Positions 42,896 through 53,382 of a stretch of 64,000 bases of DNA are shown one piece after another. The stretch is from JABFXX01 sp036489755. GTDB lineage: Bacteria > Myxococcota_A > Polyangia > Haliangiales > Haliangiaceae. The stretch is from NCBI GenBank assembly GCA_036489755.1, contig DASXFD010000032.1, positions 204,858 through 268,857 of the forward strand. Direction: 5' to 3'. How positions within the stretch are numbered: the stretch's first letter is position 1; every line of letters begins with the position of its first letter. The translations under genes and the position numbers were made by a program. Below the pieces are notes generated by a model. It was not told where the DNA came from, did no database searches, and was given only the letters and a program-made list of their open reading frames with translations.

Positions 42896-43561
42896 ATGCG
42901 TGTTCCTGTACTCATGCTGCTCGCCATCGGTTGCGTCAAGAACGGCGCGGACGGCATGGTCATCCTCGAAAACGACGCGCCGAGTGGCACGGCGTGCACG
43001 TTCTCGGGGCAGACAGGTCAGCCGACGTTCTCGTCGGGCCAGATCTTCGCCGGCTCGACGAACGCGTACGTGCTCACGCCGCTGATCGAGAGCCGCATCG
43101 AGGCCGGCTCCGGGCTCGAGGTCGATCGATCGATCTTGCTCCAAGGCGCGAACGTCACGCTGTCGGCGAGCGGCGTGTCGCTGCCGACGAGCTCGTTCTC
43201 GACGCCGGTCGCCGGGTCGATTCCGCCGGGCGGCACGGTGAACGTGTCGTTTCCGATCATTCCCGTCACCGATCTGCAAGCCTTCGACATCAGCGGCTCG
43301 ACGCAGGGCTTGATCACGGCGACCGTGCAGATCTACGGCACCGAAGGCGGCGGCACCGTCGACAGCGAGCCGTTCACGTACGGCGTCACCGTGTGCCCGA
43401 CGGGTGCGCCGTGCGTTGTTCAGAACAACCCCGTACCGTCGTGCACCGGTTTCGTGAGCAGCGGCGCCGGCGGCAATCCATGCAACGCGTTCCAGGACGG
43501 CACCGTCGACTGTTGTAAGAGCGGAAGCGACTACGTCTGTCCTGGCGTCGCGACGATGTAA
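42896..43561 (+). CDS. lipoprotein, hypothetical, 221 aa
   Basis: The ATG at 42896 is chosen because GGAGG (42886-42890) lies 5 nt upstream and it begins a lipoprotein signal (MRVPVLMLLAIGC, lipid Cys13). The mature part is beta-rich and Thr/Ser/Gly-rich (VTLSASGVSLPTSSFSTPVAGS, FDISGSTQGLITATVQI). A C-terminal Cys cluster (VCPTGAPCVV, PSCTGF, NPCNAF, DCCKSG, YVCPG) suggests disulfides. No family is recognised. It may sit on the outer membrane. It follows the aro fusion by 23 bp. Confidence 0.75.
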   Translation: MRVPVLMLLAIGCVKNGADGMVILENDAPSGTACTFSGQTGQPTFSSGQIFAGSTNAYVLTPLIESRIEAGSGLEVDRSILLQGANVTLSASGVSLPTSSFSTPVAGSIPPGGTVNVSFPIIPVTDLQAFDISGSTQGLITATVQIYGTEGGGTVDSEPFTYGVTVCPTGAPCVVQNNPVPSCTGFVSSGAGGNPCNAFQDGTVDCCKSGSDYVCPGVATM

Positions 43562-43613
43562 TCGCCGCACGCGCTGGCGCTCGCCGCGCGACTTGCAGTA
43601 CGATTTCAACTAC

Positions 43614-43970
43614 ATGTTCGCCGAAGCGCTCAGGAAGATCGTCGATCACGTCGATGGCGGGATCGCTGCAGTCGTGATGGGCCTCGACGGCATCCCGGTC
43701 GACACCTACGTGCGCCAGCGCGACAAGCTCGACGTCACGACCGTCGGCATGGAGTTTTCGTTCATCCTCACGCAGGTCCGCAAGGCCGGCGATAGCCTGC
43801 AGGTCGGCGGGCTCGAGGAGCTTTCGGTGAAGGCGCAGCGCCTCGTGCTGGTGTGCCGGATGATCTCGCCGCAGTACTTCGTCGCGGTCGCGGTCTCGCC
43901 GGAAGGCAACGTCGGCAAGGCACGTTTTCTGGCGCGCATGGCGCAGCCCGCGCTGCAAGCCGCGCTTTGA
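43614..43970 (+). CDS. roadblock/LC7-family protein (MglB-like fold)
   Basis: ATG at 43614 gives 118 residues matching the roadblock/LC7 fold: MFAEALRKIVDHVDGGIAAVVMGLDGIPVDTY, FSFILTQVRKAGDSLQVGGLEEL, VLVCRMISPQYFVAVAVSP and NVGKARFLARM. These proteins regulate small GTPases; MglB and relatives control polarity and motility in myxobacteria, where pilus activity is switched by such GTPases. No GTPase gene is adjacent, but the gene lies in the pil block. The stop overlaps the aroQ start (TTGA, 43967-43970). An upstream TTG (43593) is a less likely start. Confidence 0.85.
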   Translation: MFAEALRKIVDHVDGGIAAVVMGLDGIPVDTYVRQRDKLDVTTVGMEFSFILTQVRKAGDSLQVGGLEELSVKAQRLVLVCRMISPQYFVAVAVSPEGNVGKARFLARMAQPALQAAL

Positions 43971-44461
43971 TCCGCATCCAGGTTCTTCACGGCCCGAACT
44001 TGAACCTGCTCGGCACGCGCGAGCCCGAGCACTACGGATCGATCACGCTCGCGGCGATCGACGCCGAGCTCGAGCGCCGCGCCGCCGAACGAGGCGCCGA
44101 GGTTCGCTGCGCGCAGAGCAACATCGAAGGCGAGCTCATCGATCTGATCCAGCGCAGCCGCGGTTGGGCCGACGCGATCGTCATCAACCCGGGCAGCTAC
44201 AGCCACACGTCGATCGGGATTCGCGACGCGATCGACGCGGTCGCGATTCCGACGATCGAGGTTCACCTGTCGAACATCTACGCGCGCGAATCGTTTCGCC
44301 ACGAATCACTCACTGCAGCGCGGTGCGTCGGCGTGATCAGCGGCTTTCGCGCACAAAGCTACTACCTAGGCCTGGACGCGGCCCTCGCACACGTGGAAAG
44401 TACGAGGCGTTCTCATGGCCAAGCAGCCCAAGCAAAACCGCGAAAGCGACGAGGACGCTGA
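43967..44461 (+). CDS. aroQ: type II 3-dehydroquinate dehydratase
   Basis: The start is TTG at 43967, overlapping the roadblock stop as TTGA. The 164-residue product is type II dehydroquinase: VLHGPNLNLLGTREPEHYG (active-site Tyr in HYG), VINPGSYSHTSIGIRDA, IEVHLSNIYARESFRHES. It removes water from 3-dehydroquinate, the third step of the chorismate pathway, after the aroK-aroB fusion. A basic tail of about 20 residues (RRSHGQAAQAKPRKRRGR) is extra. Its 3' end overlaps accB by 47 bp in another frame. Confidence 0.92.
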   Translation: MIRIQVLHGPNLNLLGTREPEHYGSITLAAIDAELERRAAERGAEVRCAQSNIEGELIDLIQRSRGWADAIVINPGSYSHTSIGIRDAIDAVAIPTIEVHLSNIYARESFRHESLTAARCVGVISGFRAQSYYLGLDAALAHVESTRRSHGQAAQAKPRKRRGR

Positions 44462-44933
44462 GCACGAGCTGGTCACGCTCGCGCGTGGCCTCGCCGAGAT
44501 CGCCAGCTCGCACGGATTGTCCGAGCTGATCGTCGACACCAAAGAGACCACGCTGACCATCCGTCGCGGCGGCACGTTCGTGGCGCAAGCCGCGGCGCCC
44601 GCACCGATCGCGAGCGCGCCGACGATGCACGCGCCGGCTGCGTTCGCAGCGCCGGCGCCGGTCGCCGCGGCGCCGGTCGCCGTCGTCGACGACAAAGCGC
44701 ACGTCGTGACGTCGCCGTTCGTCGGCACGTTCTATCGCAAGCCGAACCCGGACTCGCCGTCGTACGTGTCGTTGAACGACAAGATCGACAAGGGCCAGGT
44801 GCTCTGCATCGTCGAGGCGATGAAGCTCATGAACGAGATCGAGGCCGACGTCGCCGGCACCGTCATCGGCATCCTCGTCGAGGACGGGATGGCGGTCGAA
44901 TACGGACAGCCGCTCTTCAAGATCACGGTCTGA
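44415..44933 (+). CDS. accB: acetyl-CoA carboxylase biotin carboxyl carrier protein
   Basis: The 172-residue product has an N-terminal helical part, an Ala/Pro-rich linker (about 58-90) and the C-terminal biotinyl domain VVTSPFVGTFYRKPNPDSPSYV, with EAMKLMNEI giving the biotin-accepting Lys137. It shuttles carboxyl groups between biotin carboxylase and carboxyltransferase to make malonyl-CoA. It starts inside aroQ (47-bp overlap), so translation may be coupled, and is followed 2 bp later by accC. Confidence 0.95.
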   Translation: MAKQPKQNRESDEDAEHELVTLARGLAEIASSHGLSELIVDTKETTLTIRRGGTFVAQAAAPAPIASAPTMHAPAAFAAPAPVAAAPVAVVDDKAHVVTSPFVGTFYRKPNPDSPSYVSLNDKIDKGQVLCIVEAMKLMNEIEADVAGTVIGILVEDGMAVEYGQPLFKITV

Positions 44934-44935
44934 TC

Positions 44936-46285
<1,350 letters not shown>

Positions 46286-46330
46286 CCCTCTCGATTCGGC
46301 GGCTCGTCGGTGATCCGATGTGTGTTGCAA

Positions 46331-46354
46331 GCGAAGGGAATCCTTCGCCCTTTT
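46331..46354 (+). terminator. rho-independent terminator after accC
   Basis: GCGAAGG (46331-46337) and CCTTCGC (46342-46348) form a perfect 7-bp stem with a GAAT loop, followed by CC and TTTT (46351-46354). It lies 46 bp after the accC stop and before the TPR gene, and is the clearest terminator in the window. It closes the pil-aro-acc transcription unit. A weak promoter (TTGACC at 46357-46362 and TACGCT at 46381-46386) follows. Confidence 0.65.
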
Positions 46355-46459
46355 GCTTGACCACGACGAGGGCCGCAACGTACGCTTTCGGTATGCGCGC
46401 GGCATACTGCCGCCGGGCGCATTACTGTGATGCAACGCACCTGGAGGCTGTAGCCGGCC

Positions 46460-49400
46460 GTGGCCTTCAACAAAGAAAAGGTCATGGATGCGGCGCGGAA
46501 GTTTGTCGATAAGGGCCAGATCGACAAAGCGGTGAAGGAGTATCTGCGGATCGTCCAGGAGGATCCGAAGGACGTTCGCGTTTGGCTCAAGATCGGCGAC
46601 CTCTACGCGAAGAAGGGCGCGAAGCAGGACGCGATCGACACGTATCTCAAGGTCGCGCGCTTCTATCACGAGCAAGGCTTCATCGAGAAAGCGATCGCCT
46701 CGTACAAGCAGATCACCAAGCTCGACGCGCGCCGCGTCGACGTGATCTTGAAGCTCGCCGAGCTGTATCGCGAGCGCGGCAACATCCACGAAGCGATGCA
46801 GTACTTCGAGTCCGTCGCGGCGCACTTCCACCGCGAAGGCAACACGAAGGACGCGCTCGGCACCGTCGTGCAGCTCGTCGAGATGGATCCCGAGAACATC
46901 GCGACGCGCATCAAGCTCGCCGAGCTGTACTCGAAAGAGGGTTTGCTCGAGGAAGCGGCGACGCAATTCACGGTCGCGTGCGAACAGCTGCGCCGCCAAG
47001 GCCGCCAGGACGACTTCATCAAGGTCGCGGAGCGCTTGCTGTGGCACAAGCCCGAGAACCACGCGCTCAACCGCGAGCTCGCGGGTTTGTATTTGCGCCG
47101 TAACGATCCGCGGCGCGCGCTGCAAAAGCTTCAGACGTGCTTCAAGGCCGATCCGCGCGACGTCGAGACGCTCGGGTTGCTCGCGCTCGCGTTCCAGGCG
47201 CTCGATCAAAAGGCCAAGACGGTCAGCGTGCTCAAAGAGCTCGCGCGCATTCACAACGAGAACAAGGCGCGCGACAAAGCCGCCGACGTCTATCGCAAGA
47301 TCATCGAGATCGTCCCGAACGATCCCGACGCGCACGCGTTCCTCGGGCCGTCTGCCGCCACGCCGACGCCGAGGCCGCCGCCGCAACCGCCGGCGCGGCC
47401 GCAAACCCAGCTGCCGCAGGCGATCCGCGCGGCGACCGGCGAGGCGAAGTTCAACATCACGAGCGATCTGCAAGCGCTGCCCGCGCCGACGCGCAGCATG
47501 ACCGGCTCGATGCCGCTCGTCGACGAAGGCAGCTTGTCGAGCGTCGACTTCGCGCTGCCCGAATACGACGACGGCGACTTCTCGGCCGACATGGAGCCGC
47601 CGCCGGATCCGCGCTCGCGGTCGGATAAGGGCGAGCGCCACGCCGAAGAGATCTCGAAGATCCTCGCCGAGACCGACGTGTACATGAAGTACGGCCTACA
47701 TCAGAAGGCCGTCGATCACCTGCGCCGCGTGTTCACGCTCGACGACGAGAACGTCGAGGCGCACGAGCGCTTGAAAGACATCCTCGTCTCGCAGGGCCGC
47801 GAGCAAGAGGCCGAAGAAGAGCTGCTCAAGCTCGCCGAGCTCGTCGCGCCGGTCGATCCGGATCGCGCGGAGGCGTACCTGCAAGAGCTGCTCGGCATGA
47901 ACGGCACGCACACCGGTGCATTCGAGCTCGCGCGCCGGTTCCGGCTGCGCGTCGCGCGGATGAGCTCGTCGGTTTCGGAGGTCGAGTATCGCGGCGGCGG
48001 TGTCGCCGAGGTCGAATCGGATCTCGAAGAGCTCGATCTCAACACGCCGCCTCCGTCGCGCGGCCAGCAGCGGCACCGGAGCTCGCGCGACTCGATGGAG
48101 CTCGACGCCGACGAGCTGATCGGCAACCTGCGCGGCGATCCGCACATCGCGCACGGCTCGCCGGCGCCGAGTCGCCCGCCGCAGCGCCCGCGCGGTTCGG
48201 CGATGGACAGCGACAGCTTCGAGCTCGACTTCGAGCCATCGGGACAATCGACGCGCCAGGTACCGGCCGATCAGATCGAAGCGCTCGCGAACATGCCCGA
48301 GGAGTACGACGAGAGCGCACTGCTCGTCGATCGGCCGCCGCGCGGCTACTCGCAGGACCACATGGGCAGCCTCGACGCGGCGCTCGAGGCACAGCTCGAC
48401 GACGACGCGCTCGGCGAGGACATCGATCAAGGCGTCGCGGCCGAGCTCGGCGCGCACGAGGAAGCCGAAGAAGATCTGCCGTTCGATCCCGACGAAGCGC
48501 GCGCGTTCGACGCCGCCGTCGGCGGAGGCTCGAGCGAGACCGACGCTGCGGCCTACGCGCCGGTGTACGCGCACGAGGCATCGACGCCGTCGTACGCGGC
48601 AGCCGCCGAGGTCGACGAGGTTGCCGAGGTCGAGGACCCCGATGCCCTCGCCGTCGAGGGCAGCTACGATCCGTACTCGCACGGCGATCCGACGTCGATG
48701 AACGCCGACATCGTCGCGGCGCCGCTCGTCGAAGACGATCTCGACGAGGCCGACTTCTACGCCGGTCAAGGCATGTTCTCCGAGGCGATGATCTCACTGC
48801 GTTCGCTCGCCGAGCGCCACCCGAACCATCCGCTCATCCTCGCGAAGATGCGAGACGTCGAGGCGCTCCACGAGGGCGACGTCGACGGTGGCTCGGCGTC
48901 GGTGCAGAGCGAGCCGATCGAAACGATCGATGCGTCGCTGGTCAGCGCCGACTCGACCGGCCTGACCGGCATGCTCGATCTCGACGAGATCGAAGAAGTC
49001 TCCGACGACGAGCTCGCCGAGGTCGAGGTCGACATGTCGAGCGACCACGGTGTCCGCGAGGCGGCGCCGAAGCGCAAGCCGACCGTGATGCTCGAGAACC
49101 CCGTCGACGAAGGCGACGCCGAGACCCACTACGATCTCGGCCTCGCGTACAAGGAGATGGGCCTGTTCGACGAGGCGATCAAGGCGTTCGAGAAGACGCT
49201 GCGTGCGCCGAATCGCGAGGTTCAGTGCCGCGTGATGATCGGCATGTGTCACCGCGAGCAGGGCAACCCGCAGGAAGCGATCCATCAGTTCAAGCAGGGC
49301 TTGCACGCGAACCCGTCGGATCGCGAGCGGCTGAGCCTGTATTACGAGATCGGCCAGACCTACGAATCGATCGGCGACGCGGGCGAGGCGCTCTATTACT

Positions 49401-49507
49401 TCGAGGCCGTCATCAAGCGCGACCCGTCGTTCGCCGATGCGGGCATGCGTGCCGAAGGGCTGCGCCAGAGCGGCTTGTCGTCGACGCCGCCCGACGACGA
49501 GATCTGA
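46460..49507 (+). CDS. large TPR-repeat protein (1015 aa)
   Basis: GTG at 46460 is the start (GGAGG at 46443-46447 is a little far, 12 nt). Residues 1-300 are tandem TPR repeats (GQIDKAVKEYLRIVQEDPKDVRVWLKIGDLY and successors). The middle (about 300-870) is acidic and low-complexity with Pro/Asp/Glu runs and TPR islands (ILAETDVYMKYGLHQKAVDHLRRVFTLDDENVEAHERLKDIL). The C-terminus has more TPRs (AETHYDLGLAYKEMGLFDEAIKAFEKTLRAPN). There is no signal peptide, so it is probably a cytoplasmic scaffold. Similar TPR giants are common in myxobacteria and some serve motility, but the exact role is unknown. Confidence 0.88.
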   Translation: MAFNKEKVMDAARKFVDKGQIDKAVKEYLRIVQEDPKDVRVWLKIGDLYAKKGAKQDAIDTYLKVARFYHEQGFIEKAIASYKQITKLDARRVDVILKLAELYRERGNIHEAMQYFESVAAHFHREGNTKDALGTVVQLVEMDPENIATRIKLAELYSKEGLLEEAATQFTVACEQLRRQGRQDDFIKVAERLLWHKPENHALNRELAGLYLRRNDPRRALQKLQTCFKADPRDVETLGLLALAFQALDQKAKTVSVLKELARIHNENKARDKAADVYRKIIEIVPNDPDAHAFLGPSAATPTPRPPPQPPARPQTQLPQAIRAATGEAKFNITSDLQALPAPTRSMTGSMPLVDEGSLSSVDFALPEYDDGDFSADMEPPPDPRSRSDKGERHAEEISKILAETDVYMKYGLHQKAVDHLRRVFTLDDENVEAHERLKDILVSQGREQEAEEELLKLAELVAPVDPDRAEAYLQELLGMNGTHTGAFELARRFRLRVARMSSSVSEVEYRGGGVAEVESDLEELDLNTPPPSRGQQRHRSSRDSMELDADELIGNLRGDPHIAHGSPAPSRPPQRPRGSAMDSDSFELDFEPSGQSTRQVPADQIEALANMPEEYDESALLVDRPPRGYSQDHMGSLDAALEAQLDDDALGEDIDQGVAAELGAHEEAEEDLPFDPDEARAFDAAVGGGSSETDAAAYAPVYAHEASTPSYAAAAEVDEVAEVEDPDALAVEGSYDPYSHGDPTSMNADIVAAPLVEDDLDEADFYAGQGMFSEAMISLRSLAERHPNHPLILAKMRDVEALHEGDVDGGSASVQSEPIETIDASLVSADSTGLTGMLDLDEIEEVSDDELAEVEVDMSSDHGVREAAPKRKPTVMLENPVDEGDAETHYDLGLAYKEMGLFDEAIKAFEKTLRAPNREVQCRVMIGMCHREQGNPQEAIHQFKQGLHANPSDRERLSLYYEIGQTYESIGDAGEALYYFEAVIKRDPSFADAGMRAEGLRQSGLSSTPPDDEI

Positions 49508-49513
49508 CGCGTC

Positions 49514-49931
49514 GTGAAGGATCTGAAGCTGTGGCTGATCGCCGCCGCGCTCGCGGCAGCATCGGACTCTATCTAAAGAGCTGCGCGGCGCATCCGCGGA
49601 CGGACGACGAGAAGCGCGTGACGTACGAGCTGGTCAAGAACGGCACGAAGGCCGAGGACCTCGATCGGCTCGCTGAAGAGTACGAGCACACTCCTCGTCC
49701 TGCGCCCCTCGCGAAGACCGGCAACCTCGTCGCGGATATCGCCTCCTTCGTTGATCGGGAACAGCGCGAGGGGATCGTTCTGCGCGCGCAGATGATGCGC
49801 GAGAACCAGGCGGCTTACGCGGACCTTGGCGCGTCTATGCCTTGGATGCCGCGGGCCTCGGCGTGTTGTGCGTGCTGCTCTACTTCCTGCAGCGTTGGTC
49901 GCTACGCCGGCAGCAGCGCAGCCAGATCTAA
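49514..49931 (+). pseudogene. bitopic membrane protein gene broken by two frameshifts
   Basis: A GTG at 49514 opens VKDLKLWLIAAALAAAS, a hydrophobic N-terminus, but the frame meets TAA at 49574. A second frame continues IGLYLKSCAAHPRTDDEKRVTYELVKNGTKAEDLDRLAEEYEHTPRPAPL to DREQREGIVLRAQMMRENQAAYADLG. A third frame then carries VYALDAAGLGVLCVLLYFLQRWSLRRQQRSQI to a TAA at 49929. Joined, they form a normal protein with two membrane helices and a soluble domain. Each junction needs a 1-nt deletion (or 2-nt insertion), near 49545-49570 and near 49830. It may be a true pseudogene or a sequencing error. Confidence 0.65.
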
Positions 49932-50068
49932 CGTTCATGAATGCCACGCGATTCCACGAACGCGTGCACCTCTGCTTCTCATCTCACGACGCGGTCGAAC
50001 GCCGACGGTGGTAGACGAATCCGCTGATCGCAGAATTCGTAACCCCTCATGATCACCGGTCACGGAAC

Positions 50069-50084
50069 TGGCTCGCCGCGTGCT
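50069..50084 (+). promoter_or_regulatory. sigma-54-like promoter of the Cys/Tyr-rich peptide gene
   Basis: TGGCTC-N5-GTGCT keeps the diagnostic GG-N10-GC spacing (GG at 50070-50071, GC at 50082-50083). It ends 16 nt before the ATG at 50101, close to the 13 nt seen for the site at 30123. The two sites lie before genes of the same leader family, which makes a shared sigma-54 control possible, though each match alone is weak. Confidence 0.4.
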
Positions 50085-50100
50085 CATAGGGTGCAGCACG

Positions 50101-50361
50101 ATGTCCAAGAAGACTAAACGTGCTCGTGTGGAAACTACCGATCTCGCCAACGTGGTTGGAGGCTGCGCCCCGTGTTGCGCGCCTCCGTGCTGCGCACCTG
50201 CTGCCTACGCGCCAGCGTATGGCTACGCGCCGGCCTATGGCTACGCGCCCGCGTATGGCTACGGCTACGCGCCGGCATACGGGGCGGGCTACGGGTACGG
50301 TCGCGAGCTCGCACGTGGCCGCGAATTCGACGCGCGCCGCGGCGTCGGCTGGCGTCGCTAG
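50101..50361 (+). CDS. double-glycine leader peptide 4 (Cys-cluster and YAPAYG repeats)
   Basis: The 86-residue peptide starts MSKKTKRARVETTDLANVVGG, keeping the (T/A)DLxxVxGG leader end of peptides 1-3 at 30.1-30.7 kb. The core opens with five Cys in CAPCCAPPCC, continues with four YAPAYG units (Tyr/Ala/Pro/Gly, 18-bp DNA repeats), then GAGYGYG, and ends in a basic Arg-rich tail (RELARGREFDARRGVGWRR). Such a Cys/Tyr-rich core could be cross-linked or metal-binding after export. It lies between the broken membrane gene and the amidase gene, with its own sigma-54-like site. Confidence 0.75.
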   Translation: MSKKTKRARVETTDLANVVGGCAPCCAPPCCAPAAYAPAYGYAPAYGYAPAYGYGYAPAYGAGYGYGRELARGREFDARRGVGWRR

Positions 50362-50365
50362 CTCG

Positions 50366-51637
50366 CTACTTCTTCGCGGCCTTCACGCAGTCGGAGACGA
50401 GATTCATGTACGTCTTCCAATCCCAGTACTGACCGGGATCCGTGTGATGGTCGACGCCGCCGCACTTGCCGGCGATGCCGCGCGCGTCGCTGCACAGCGT
50501 GTGCGAGTCGAGATCCGACGGCACGTTGAGGTGACCGAAGATGTGCTTGCGATCGACCGGGATGTTGTAGCGGACTGCGAGCGAGCACGTCAGCTGTGCC
50601 GACGCTTCGTAGAGCGTCTTCGTGTAGTAGCCGCCGCCGTCCTTCTTGTGCGCGAAGCCTTCGTGCTCGATGCCGATCGAGTGCCGGTTGAACCAGCCGT
50701 GACCGCAGTGCCACGCGTCGTCGCGCTCGAGCACCATCTTGACGATGTGGCCGTCGTGCGAGCGCACAATGTAGTGCGCCGAGACTTCGGTGGCCGGATT
50801 CTTGAAGACCGAGATCGCGCCCGCCATCGTGCCTTCGATGTCGTGGATGATCACGTAGTGGATCAGATCGCCCTCGCGGCTGCCGAAGTTCGGCGAGGGG
50901 ATCCACTGGAAGGGCGGCATCTTGCCGGCCGCGACCTTGTGCTCCATGCCGTCCACGCCGTCGATGCCGGCGGGCTCGCCGTCGGTCTCGGCAATGTCGG
51001 ACATCGGCAGGTTCGGCGTCGCCGCGCCCGTGCCGTCGAACACGATGCGCTCGCCGTCGGTGGTCGTGATGTCGAAGCCGGTGCTCTGCGCGACCGCGAG
51101 ATCGTCGAGCGCTAGGCTCGCGGCATCGTCCTCGACGCCGAGGAATGCGGTGGTCGCGTCTTCGAGCGAGCCCATCGCCTGCGTGTCGGCCGCGAGGATC
51201 GCGGCGGCGCCCGTGATGTTCGCGGTGATGTCGGTCTTGAGCGCGTCGGGATCGAGTGACGTCAGCGTCTCCGCGCGCGAGATCTGTGCGTCGGTCAAAT
51301 ACATGACGCCCCAACTCTCGACGTCGGCCGGCGGAGTGTTCGGATCGGCACCGTTCTGCATCGCATCGTCGGTCTCGACGACGGGAGTGTCGGTCATCAA
51401 GTTGAAGCTCGTATCGGTCATGTCGAGTGACGGATCGGGCTGCGTGTCGGTAGATTGCGCGAGCTCGAAGCGACCTTGTTGAAAGCCGAGCGCGACGAGC
51501 CAATCCTCGGAGACGCCGTACTTCTCCGCGGCCGAGCGATACGCGTCGTTGCGCGCGCCGGGTAGATCCTCGACGTGAGTGGTCGGTTCGGTACCGCACG
51601 CGGCGGTAAGCAAGACTAAGCAAGTCACGATGCGCAT
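50366..51637 (-). CDS. lipoprotein N-acetylmuramoyl-L-alanine amidase (PGRP/type 2)
   Basis: ATG at 51637 gives 423 residues. The signal MRIVTCLVLLTAAC ends at lipid Cys14. The first 220 residues are low-complexity and Asp/Thr/Ala-rich. The amidase-2 domain (about 240-423) shows HYVIIHDIEG with His265 as a Zn ligand, WHCGHGWFNRHSIGIEHEGF, and HTDPGQYWDW (His398, Asp400) near the end. It cuts the bond between muramic acid and L-alanine in peptidoglycan and probably sits in the outer membrane or periplasm. It is convergent with peptide 4 (4 bp apart) and divergent from fumC. Confidence 0.88.
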   Translation of the reverse strand: MRIVTCLVLLTAACGTEPTTHVEDLPGARNDAYRSAAEKYGVSEDWLVALGFQQGRFELAQSTDTQPDPSLDMTDTSFNLMTDTPVVETDDAMQNGADPNTPPADVESWGVMYLTDAQISRAETLTSLDPDALKTDITANITGAAAILAADTQAMGSLEDATTAFLGVEDDAASLALDDLAVAQSTGFDITTTDGERIVFDGTGAATPNLPMSDIAETDGEPAGIDGVDGMEHKVAAGKMPPFQWIPSPNFGSREGDLIHYVIIHDIEGTMAGAISVFKNPATEVSAHYIVRSHDGHIVKMVLERDDAWHCGHGWFNRHSIGIEHEGFAHKKDGGGYYTKTLYEASAQLTCSLAVRYNIPVDRKHIFGHLNVPSDLDSHTLCSDARGIAGKCGGVDHHTDPGQYWDWKTYMNLVSDCVKAAKK

Positions 51638-51762
51638 GATGCGCAGCCTTGAGCAAGATGAGGGCCGCGGCGGACGATCGCGATCCCGGCGAGATAGCGC
51701 GATTCGCTGTCGGCTCGCGCCGGCAATGCCCACGGCCGTGTGCAGCTCAAAGGTGGTAAGTC

Positions 51763-53145
<1,383 letters not shown>

Positions 53146-53358
53146 CTAGCGCGCCGCCGACGTCGCGCGCACGCGCTCGGCCGGGACCGTGATCGCGCGC
53201 ATGAGCTGCGCCTTCATGTCGGCCGGCCACGCCTGATCGGCAACTGCGCGGTGCATGCAGAGCAGCCACGCATCGCGTTCGGCGGCGGCGATCGTCAGGT
53301 GCGAGTGCACCTGCGGATCAGAAGTGGATCCCGACATCAAGCACAACGTGATCACCAA
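53146..53358 (-). pseudogene. C-terminal remnant of a truncated hemoglobin
   Basis: The 70-residue frame reads ..SDPQVHSHLTIAAAERDAWLLCMHRAVADQAW.., which matches the last helices of group II truncated hemoglobins, including the AERDAWLxCM block and a His in the proximal-His position. Intact members have about 130 residues. The N-terminal heme-pocket half is missing: only 24 bp lie between this frame's start and the MFS stop codon. It is probably a dead fragment left by a deletion. It abuts the fumC stop. Confidence 0.55.
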
Positions 53359-53382
53359 GCCGCGGTCTAAGGACTAGCTCGT

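Noticed and set aside
49826..50014. Short frame with a hydrophobic stretch after the broken membrane gene
   Set aside because: It overlaps the last part of the frameshifted gene in another phase. The Ala/Val run is explained by that gene's coding sequence.
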